Positions 56,900 through 64,000 of a stretch of DNA of 64,000 nucleotides are shown piece by piece; positions within the stretch are counted from its first letter, which is position 1, and every line of letters starts with the position of its first letter. The position numbers and the translations under genes are program-made. Below the pieces are notes generated by a model. The model was not told where the DNA came from and did not search any database. It saw nothing but the letters and a program-made list of their open reading frames with translations. Origin of the DNA: Gnetum montanum (Eukaryota > Streptophyta > Gnetopsida > Gnetales > Gnetaceae); assembly GCA_015680685.1 (NCBI GenBank), contig MNCI01007608.1, positions 56,489-120,488 on the forward strand. The letters run 5' to 3'.

Positions 56900-58960
56900 A
56901 ACTCTGAGTTTGCCACCTATAGCTATTGTAAAGCATTCTTTTGATCCGTAAACTCTTTCTCATATATAGCACATAGGTGGTTGACACTTGTTTCTCCAAC
57001 TTACTTCGAGGAAAACTAGCTATTGACATGGCAAGGTTGGCATATCTAAGGTTAGCTAATGCCATGTACTCCTTTAGATCCTCTATTTATATGTCATTGT
57101 TTTTGACTTTCGCTTCTTGGACTAGGGCATAACTATTGAAGATGGACTACCACTTAGGATTTTGCATCGACAAGGAGCTAATCTGAGCTTTGGCCATCTG
57201 GATTTCCTTTTCAGTGATTTCTTTATACATTCCAACCTGGTCATGAAAGTGCTCTTTCAATTTTTCATGCTTCTTAGCCTCATTTTGCCACATGCTAATT
57301 TCAATTGCTAACTTTTGGCAAATAGCATAGACCTCCTCCATGGAGAGGGTTCTATTCTCCAAGGATAATCTATTCATATCTTGGTTAATCCTCAGTAGTT
57401 TTTTTCTTAACTCGTGGATGATTTCTTCTAGGATATTCTTTTATTTTTCCATAGTGGTCAACCTCGAATTTTTTGTAGCAAGCTACTTATTCTCCTCTTA
57501 TGCGGCGGTCAGTCCCTTTTTATACGCATAAGATTACACATCTATAGTAGAGGCATTCCAAACCTCCATCTCCTTCTCTCTCTTCATAGCTACTCTCTCC
57601 TTGGTTAGCTTGGTGAGCTACTCTATACTAAATTTTTTGAGTTGGTCTACTACAAATAAATGGATAGGATCCCATCATTCAGCTCGTAGGGTAGCCAACT
57701 CTTCTTGTAATTTTTGTATTTTAGCCTTTTCATGTTTTGCCTTGACCTCTACCATGACCAACTTTTCCTTTGTGGTGATGTTGTCTGATTGGCCTATAGT
57801 GACATCACTGGGAATGTCAAACAAAGTGGTCATTACTTGGCCCATCTATAGCAATCAATCTAGCACATCCTCATGCACCGTAGGAGTCATTGAAGTCCCA
57901 GCCAACATTTTTGCATTGCTAGTTCCTACCAAATCTATCGAGGGAACAATAAACACATTGAATGACTCTTTAATGTGATTAGTAATCACCTCTACTTCAC
58001 CTATGACATCCTCTTATTGTAGTACCATGACTATGGCACCTTCTACAGTTTCCAATGTGACATGGAAAGATGTGGCATTACCAGAGATCTACCATGATCA
58101 TTGGGATCCTTCTCCTCCTGACTATATTGAGATCTCTCCCCACATTAGGTAAGCTAATATAGTGGACTATACAGCATCATCCATGACTTTGAAGAGGTTA
58201 GACTCATGCTTACTTCTCCAGTTGATTATTTTAGCAATCCTTTGTAGATGGCTCATTGAAAGCCTATAGTCTGACAATGGTGATTGGAATGGAGCTTATG
58301 CTTGTGGGCATTGTTTGGGCTCATGTTGTGTTTCTGTTTGTGGCTTGGCCTCCTTCTCTACTTCTTGTTCTTCACCAAGATCTTTTCTTGGTGCTACCAT
58401 TTTCAGGAGTTTAATGAAGGAGGCATTCTAAGCCTTCCTAGGAATATCATTGGTATATCCCAGGATCCCAGCATGCTTGCATAGATTTCTAATTCAATAG
58501 GGAAATGGAAGTTTTGACCTCCCTGACTTCGTTTCTTCAAACCACTGTTGGATTTCAATGTAGTATTAGGAAAGTTTGGCTACAAATTTACCCATTAAAA
58601 TGGCACTTCCCCTGGTTGCATAAGTGAAAATTCAATTGAGCCCCTTTGTGGAAAATAGGTGGTATGTCCCAATCTTAATGTTTTTCTCCCCCAAATTCAT
58701 TTCATTGTATGTCATGTCCTCCTTACTATACGCTCATCTCAACCATAATTTCTTTGTTTTAGGGTCAAATCTAGTTGACAGGTAAGCAACCTTAGCCCCT
58801 TCATTGGGCAGGTTAAGAACTATAGCAATTTCCTTGACTGAATATGAGATTATCATCCTATAGATGTTAATGATGGTGTCCTCATCCTTATTATGCTAGA
58901 ACTAATAGGTTTTTCCTTACTACCATTCACCACTATCTGATAGGATGGGCCCTAATCCTT
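56900..58960 (-). pseudogene. Decayed ORF2 of element G, plant-transposon-protein-like domain plus coiled coil
   Basis: One minus-strand frame can be followed for about 650 codons with stops (mostly TAG) but almost no frame change from 58400 to 57147. N-terminal half: IYRMIISYSVKEIAIVLNLP, VAYLSTRFDPKTKKLWLR, GKFVAKLS, IQQWFEETKSGRSKLPFPY, a stop, then IRNLCKHAGILGYTNDIP. The pattern LPFP-LI--LC--AGV after a helical stretch recalls the domain called putative plant transposon protein. A Glu/Lys/Gln linker (MVAPRKDLGEEQEVEKEAKP) leads to a C-terminal coiled coil (KLVMVEVKAKHEKAKIQKLQ, EELATLRAE, HEKLKEHFHDQVGMYKEIT, 57850-57147). It is not pol. The function is unknown. Confidence 0.6.
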
Positions 58961-59029
58961 ATTATGCATGGATTTATTTGTCTTTCCATTCTTGTAGATT
59001 CATTGGTTAGCTTTGGGATTGGATTATTG

Positions 59030-61192
59030 ACTAATGGTGGCCCTAGTATATGGTTGGAGGACGTTGGTTGAGATAGGGAAGGTGGTGCACCAGATTGGCC
59101 TTATGGTAGCTTGGTTGATGTGGTGGGTCCATGCATGGTTTGCTTTGGCTTACGACCTTTCTACTAGAAGGGACATTTTCTACATTGTAGTTGGGACCCA
59201 CTAGTATCAGCATGTCTATGCACATTTGTAGCACAAGTGGTACTCGTTTGTTGATATTGTGGTGATGAACCTTCTTAAGTTACTGGCAATGGCATATGAG
59301 GAGGTGAATTATGAGAATATCAAGGGTAGGTTGGGTGGTAAGAGGTGTGAGGTGGTGATCCTTCAAGTGATGTCATATATTGGTAGTACTTCGGAGAATG
59401 GTAGTGGCGATTTGAAGTGGAGGATGTAGAACTAGTTGGAAAAATAGGGTGTTGAACATAATATCCGTGCAATTTCAACAGGTATGGCTGATTTGGTGGT
59501 GGCCTCCCCCACAACTAGGTTTGTTGCCACTGCAGTTGATGACCATGTTGAGGCTAGTAATAAGTCCCCCTAGGATGGTATGATTAGTTGTGGAACTATC
59601 TATAATTACCTTGTGGAAGAGGAAATCTCCCAGACATGTGTTTTTGCACAAACTTCAGATTTAAGGAATCTACCCAAGACTCCTATAGATGCAACAATAT
59701 GGGGTATTGGCCCTTTGGATGGCCATATATGCATAGGTCACATCCATTATCTTCATTTGTAGTTGAGTCTTTAGCCTCACTTTTGTGAGCCACTTTTCTC
59801 ATTTGCTGAATAATGTTCCTAGATATTTCTTGGTTTGGTGTCCTGTATTTATTGTGATTTCCTAGCTTGTTTTGCATGATCCTCTTCATGATAATATCAA
59901 TAAGAGTTATGACATTTTCATTCATCCATATGGACATCCTATTAAACTTTACTTCTAGATCATCAATAGACTCCTTTAATAACAAGGTTTGTTACGGAAT
60001 CACTGTATTGAAAGTAGTTTCATTTTTCTTACCATAGATCTGGACCTCCTTCTATTGAAGAGTTGGGTTCCATTGATAATTCTCGATATTATCCCATTTG
60101 CATATCTCTCCTTCTTATTTTTCCACATGTTGTATTAGCTTTTTGATCTTATGGGCTTGGAGCTTGTATAATTGCCCTGGGGCATACATCCCAAGGGTCT
60201 CTCATGTTTCATTATGAAGCCCACCTATGATGTGGAAAATTTTCCTTTCATTAGAGAAACGATGGCCTGGGCATCTATTTAGTAAAGCATAATATCTATC
60301 TAAGGCCATGTCTAAGGGTTCATGTTGTTCTTGTTTCCAATCTTTAATTTGTCTCCTTAAGTTAGACACTCTTGCATAGGTTTAGTATTTCTCATTGAAA
60401 AGTTCTAGCAATGTAGAGCATCATCGAATTGAATTTGGTCTCAATGATCTATACCACACTTCAACTCTATCAATTAGTATCCTAGGGAAGAGCTTAAGCT
60501 TTTGCCATCCACTTTCAATGTTGTAGGAAGAACAGGCATCATGGAAGGCTTGTAAATGATGTTTTGGATTTGAATCATAGCCTCTTACAAATTTAGGAAT
60601 ATCATTCATGTTAAGCTTAGGTAAATGACTCTTTTTGTGATTCCCATGAGATATCTTAATGGCCTCTATGATATGCATTAGGCTCTTAGTGGCCAATAGG
60701 GGTTCATTGTTATTAAACAAATTAGAGAGAAATTTCTATCTCTATTTGTTTGATCATGATGATATTATCTTTGACATTTCCCATGGGTTCAATTCTGGTT
60801 TTTGGCCCAACCCTTTAATGGAGCTCTATCTCTATGCATACATTCATCTTTGTTAGACTAGAAATTGATGAGGAAGAGGAAGATGAGGGATTGGGAGAAT
60901 CACCATGTCATATATAGTGTTCCTTAGGGTTCCTTTATTTATCGTTGCTTGGTTTCAAGGAGGTCTTAGGCCTTGAGGTCTCCCCTAGTTCAGGACCTAC
61001 ATCATCTTCTCAAAGATTGTCTACCTTAGGTGAATGTAGTCTTTGAGTGTCATTAGGGTGGCCATGATCATAAGAAACCCCTACATAAGGTTGATCACTC
61101 AAATCTTCTTCATCATATATCCTATTATTTCTCCAATGAATGTGTTCACTATATTGTGCATTGTCATTTCCATGTGGAAGAAACATGGTCAT
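59030..61192 (-). pseudogene. Decayed gag of element G
   Basis: The start is ATG at 61192 (MTMFLPHGNDNAQYSEHIHW), matching the N-terminus of F (IHWR-N--YD-E, VGVSY). After about 250 bp absent from F, the core reads SHLPKLNMNDIPKFVRGYDS, HLQAFHDACSSYNIESGWQK, VEVWYRSLRPNSIR, DMALDRYYALLNRCPGHRFS and GLHNET-ETLGMYAPGQLY. Then come CDLCIYGHPKGQY (last Cys of the knuckle is Tyr), a Pro/Ser/Tyr-rich tail (PHTSYHPTYP) and CRKCPF. Several frame changes break it. Confidence 0.83.
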
Positions 61193-61251
61193 CGGTTTAT
61201 AGTGTGTGTGATTTAATATTTTCTGAAAGATATATCATTAATACCTTTTAT

Positions 61252-61252
61252 N
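61252..61252. other. Single N hiding the LTR-leader junction of element G
   Basis: To the left is gag leader sequence; to the right the text starts about 150 bp inside the LTR. The first 150 bp of LTR, the PBS and part of the leader are missing, so the N stands for at least 200 bp or for a real deletion. Confidence 0.75.
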
Positions 61253-61984
61253 TTGTGTTATGTATGGTTTAGTCCAAAGTGAGGCAAATGACATTGTTCC
61301 TAATTCTATACTACTCCTAATAACAACAAAAAGGTAAATTAATTAAGCTACTGGGTAATAGAAAATAAGATCTAAACTAGCCTATTTGAAATGAGTATCC
61401 ACCCTTAATCATTTTTTTATGTCTTCGACTTCATGAGACTACTTTTGGAATTGCCAAGCATATGTCACTAGTTATGCCAAACAATACACTTTTGGATTAC
61501 CAAGTATCTACACTTAAATGCTTCTGATTTAATGCATACGCATTCCACTCAATAACAGGAACACTAAATAGAAATAAACAGAAATATTTAACTAAAAAAA
61601 GTAGTAAATAATTGTCAATTAAAAGTAGCAATAATATAAGTAGATGTTGCAATGATGGGAGTAATCTAGATCTTTTTTGCCAGTCATGTAATGTGTCCAA
61701 GTATGTCACACTCAAACAAAAGTGTCATATAATTACAAACATCACACTACAAGCATGCACTAAGAATAAAAAAATTTAAAGGGAAGAAAGTGAAAACTAA
61801 AAATATCTTCTAGTACTACCTTTCATGTCTCAATTGGATGCCCAAGTGTTGTATTTATCGGCCAACCCAGAAGAGGCCATGTTGGATATCCAACATTGCT
61901 TATTGGCTTCAACATTGGATACGCAACATTGGGGCTCTGATGTCGCATATCTGACATTGGGGCTTGCCGAATGACATCTCTTCA
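61253..61984 (-). repeat. 5' LTR of element G (incomplete)
   Basis: 732 bp matching the 3' LTR from GGTTTAGTCCAAAGTGAGG to the end (CATCTCTTCA). It has about 60 bp of extra repeats of the type CAACATTGG / TCTGACATTGGGG (61885-61965) not found in the 3' LTR. Confidence 0.85.
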
Positions 61985-61989
61985 CCATG
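61985..61989. repeat. Target site duplication CCATG, right (element G)
   Basis: Exact match to 55534-55538. Confidence 0.85.
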
Positions 61990-63339
61990 TGTATTAGAGA
62001 GAAAAAAATAAAGCCATGGAATTTTAGAGGGCTTTAATGAAATGTAATAGGTTAGCATTAGTAATGACTCATTTCATGACAAGTCTAAGAAATTCTATAG
62101 TAGCATGGGAGAGTTGGGGTAAAAAGCATTCAATGAATAAGTGGTGATGCAAAAGAGAGTATTGAAAGATACTAAAAAAGAATAAAGGTATATTTGTAGA
62201 TATAGAAATAAGGAGTCTTTTCATCAAACAAACAAAGCTAGAAGATATGTTTGAGAACTTTACCAACAATACGGTGATTACCACACTAAGAAAACAACAA
62301 AGACATCCTTAAGAGGAACTTGAAAAAGAAGGGAATCTTGATGATATCATCCCAAATGAATTAAAATTCTATTAAGAGGAATGGGCTAGTATTCTATCTA
62401 GTATTCTATCTAAAATTCTATCAACTTTTGATACATTGGAATTTACTTCATTTAAATCACTTGGCTAAAACATAGTATGTAAAGGATCAAGAATTAAGCA
62501 TAAAGTAACTATAATTCCATTAGTTGATTTTTATAATTAACCATTTTTAAAAAAATATATTTAATGTATTTTTTTATTTCCTTTTCAGGGAAGAAGTCCA
62601 CTAGCATTGAAGGTGGTAAAGAAAGTTAGTGTTAAGGCCTTGAAGAAATAAAAAATAAAATATTAAGATAATATATAAAATAGATTTCATGTTTAGTAAT
62701 TTTATATTTCTTGATATACTCAGTGGTATATAAAATTTTTTGTAGGTTCATACTAATGAGAGTGAGAGTTCTGTGAAAGGTCCTAATAAACAAAGTATGA
62801 TTCTATACTAACCATACTTTTATATTTATCTTTTGCATTTTATTCATTCATAACATTACATTGTATGACCTCAAAAGAGTAATTAACTCTATGTAGGCAT
62901 TACTCACCATAATGATCTTTATGTTAACTCCATTTCTTAATATGTATTTTATTGACATTATCCCAATACATCTAACATGTTTGTTAGATATACAAGAAGA
63001 TCATGTTAATTTGAAGAGTTTAGCTTCTTTTGAATACATTAAAAGAAATACTTGGAAAAGGCAATGATGTTGAAATTTATGATTTAGTATTTTTACCAAA
63101 ATATGGTGATTAGGTATTGGTTTCTATACAAGGTGATGTCATCATAGGAAAGGATTTATCAAATTTGATACCAAAAAAAGAGATAGAGGATACACTACTC
63201 AAATACTATTTCAAGAAGATGTAATCAATTCCATAATTTTATTCAATATATTATTTTCTTCATCCATCATTATTATCCAAATAGTATAGAAAATCTAAAG
63301 AGGCAGATGACAAGTTGAAGTTAAGACAAAGTATCTTGA
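61990..63339 (+). pseudogene. Middle part of the ULP1-like gene remnant
   Basis: Exon-like text: IEIRSLFIKQTKLEDMFENF and DDIIPNELKFY (62200-62380), then an intron ending TTTTCAG at 62589, a short exon (KKSTSIEGGKES), another acceptor TTTGTAG before VHTNESESSVKGPNKQSM (62745-62800), and VSIQGDVIIGKDLSNLIPKK (about 63120-63180), which could correspond to the start of the C48 domain. Stops and frame changes are present. Confidence 0.45.
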
Positions 63340-63841
63340 TATTAATTTAGTAAAGAGACATTACATTAAACAATTACCAAAAAAATATTTTTTACCAATA
63401 AACATTAAGATTGGAAGAAATTTATCTCATTGGGTGCTTATTGTTGTGGATATGTTGGCAAACAGAATACTTATCATGGATCCTCATCATAGAAATATTA
63501 AATGCACTAAACATATTGATATGGATATGTTGGCAATCATAATACTTATCATGGATCCTCTTCATAGAAATATTAAATGCAATGAGCATATTTATATTCT
63601 TTACAAGTACCTTGAAAAGAAACATAATGTTCAAAATAGAGAGGCTCAATTTCATCAAGAACTATGTAGACAATTATTTAAAAGAAATATATTAAGGCAA
63701 AGAAATAGATATGAATCTTGTGTTTATATTCTGATTTATGTGATAAGGATTATAACTAAAAGAAAAATATCATTTAAGACATCAAATCTACCAATGTATA
63801 GAAGAAGAATCTTGTGCGATATATTAAATATCTCTAACTAG
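63340..63841 (+). pseudogene. ULP1-like (C48) cysteine protease domain remnant
   Basis: The frame reads KYLDINLVKRHYIKQLPKKY, FLPINIKIGRNLSHWVLIVV and DMLANRILIMDPHHRNIKC, then later QRNRYESCVYILIYVIRIIT. The ULP1 family has I-P-N---HW-L-V-D----I---DS around the catalytic His, and Q-N-x-DCGVY around the catalytic Cys. Here His-Trp is kept but DCG is ESC, so the catalytic Cys position is Ser. A 75 bp tandem duplication (63449-63523, 63524-63598) repeats 25 residues after the His motif and keeps the frame. Such domains de-conjugate SUMO in host proteins and also occur in plant MULE (Kaonashi) and CACTA transposons. The stop is after NISN at 63841. Confidence 0.72.
63449..63598 (+). repeat. 75 bp in-frame tandem duplication in the ULP1-like domain
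   Basis: Units start GATATGTTGGCAAACAGAAT and GATATGTTGGCAATCATAAT. They differ at about seven positions. It adds 25 codons without a frameshift. Confidence 0.9.
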
Positions 63842-64000
63842 CATCAAGATGGTTGTAATGTTAAATAACTATAGAAATTTTTTGAGTTAAAATTTTCAAT
63901 TCTATTTCATCATTTATAATTCAACAAATTCATTATTCATATTAGTTTTATAATATCTATTCATGCTTAAATTTAAATATATTTAACATTATAAGTTTTT
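63842..64000. other. AT-rich end of window
   Basis: Nothing recognisable. Confidence 0.5.

Larger units (their letters stand above)
55539..61984 (-). mobile_element. LTR element G, gag plus ORF2, no pol (family E/F/G)
   Basis: 6.4 kb on the minus strand with a perfect CCATG duplication: 5' LTR (61984-61253, first part lost at an N), gag (61192 to about 59030), a long decayed ORF2 (about 58960-56900), PPT and 3' LTR (56361-55539). No PR, RT, RNase H or integrase motif was found. Gag start, gag core and LTR words are shared with E and F, but G is clearly more distant. Confidence 0.85.

Noticed and set aside
57340-57978. Plus-strand open frames 57340-57531 and 57601-57978, and 58284-58484
   Set aside because: They are antisense to ORF2 of element G, which has coiled-coil composition on the other strand.
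1-64000. tRNA, rRNA or other structured RNA genes
   Set aside because: No cloverleaf with T-loop and A/B boxes, and no rRNA-like stretch, was noticed by eye; a covariance-model scan was not possible.

Overview
This window reads as intergenic chromosomal DNA from a seed plant with a large, repeat-rich nuclear genome. It is strongly AT-rich, has no intact gene, and is made largely of old LTR retrotransposons, many nested or broken, with introns of plant type in two decayed gene remnants. The sequence alone does not settle the species or whether it is a gymnosperm or an angiosperm. There is no sign of bacterial, phage or organellar gene content. Letters are used below for the elements: A to D are Ty3/Gypsy elements of the Tat type, E to G are a second family with gag but no visible pol, and H is a chromovirus-like copy at the left end.

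Layout. 1-3.4 kb: no gene seen. 3.4-7.2 kb: decayed plus-strand chromovirus-like element H (PBS, gag, protease, RT, RNase H, integrase zinc domain). 8.5-14.6 kb: minus-strand Tat element A, with 3' LTR, polypurine tract, integrase, archaeal-type second RNase H and RT, but no gag. It is followed by a short-motif repeat (14.7-15.3 kb) and a degenerate tandem array of about 185 bp units (15.4-16.8 kb). 18.757-27.258 kb: a complete plus-strand element B with LTRs, PBS, PPT and a GTAAC target duplication; it carries gag and protease only and has minisatellites in its LTRs and leader. 27.3-36.7 kb: a decayed multi-exon plus-strand gene of unknown function, interrupted within an intron by element E (30.150-35.633 kb, target duplication ATGGT, 830-base assembly gap inside). 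37.5-41.86 kb: minus-strand Tat element C (gag and protease, 5' LTR). 42.0-45.1 kb: minus-strand Tat pol remnant D. 47.184-53.186 kb: element F (minus). 55.539-61.984 kb: element G (minus), inserted into a decayed plus-strand gene that ends in a ULP1/C48 cysteine-protease-like domain (53.2-63.84 kb).

How the pieces relate. A and C have homologous LTRs, and A and B share the polypurine-tract/LTR-start context; B and C have matching gag-protease regions, while A and D carry pol. The retained copies therefore look complementary: gag-pro-only next to pol-only. E, F and G form a second family: LTRs of roughly 820-960 bp bounded by TGATGA...TCATCA, a tRNA-Asp-like PBS where it can be seen, a gag, and downstream sequence that shows no protease, RT or integrase. 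In G this downstream part is a long decayed ORF with a coiled-coil half. Most in-frame stops in all these genes are TAG at places where Trp or Gln is expected, as methylation-driven decay would give.

The most noteworthy items are the gag-plus-ORF2 family E/F/G, the split gag-pro/pol Tat set, the intron-bearing gene remnant around E, the ULP1-like remnant with an in-frame 25-codon duplication, and several tandem arrays born inside retrotransposon LTRs and leaders. Four runs of N (8627; 30444-31273; 32928; 61252) mark assembly joins, and at least three of them distort the local structure.
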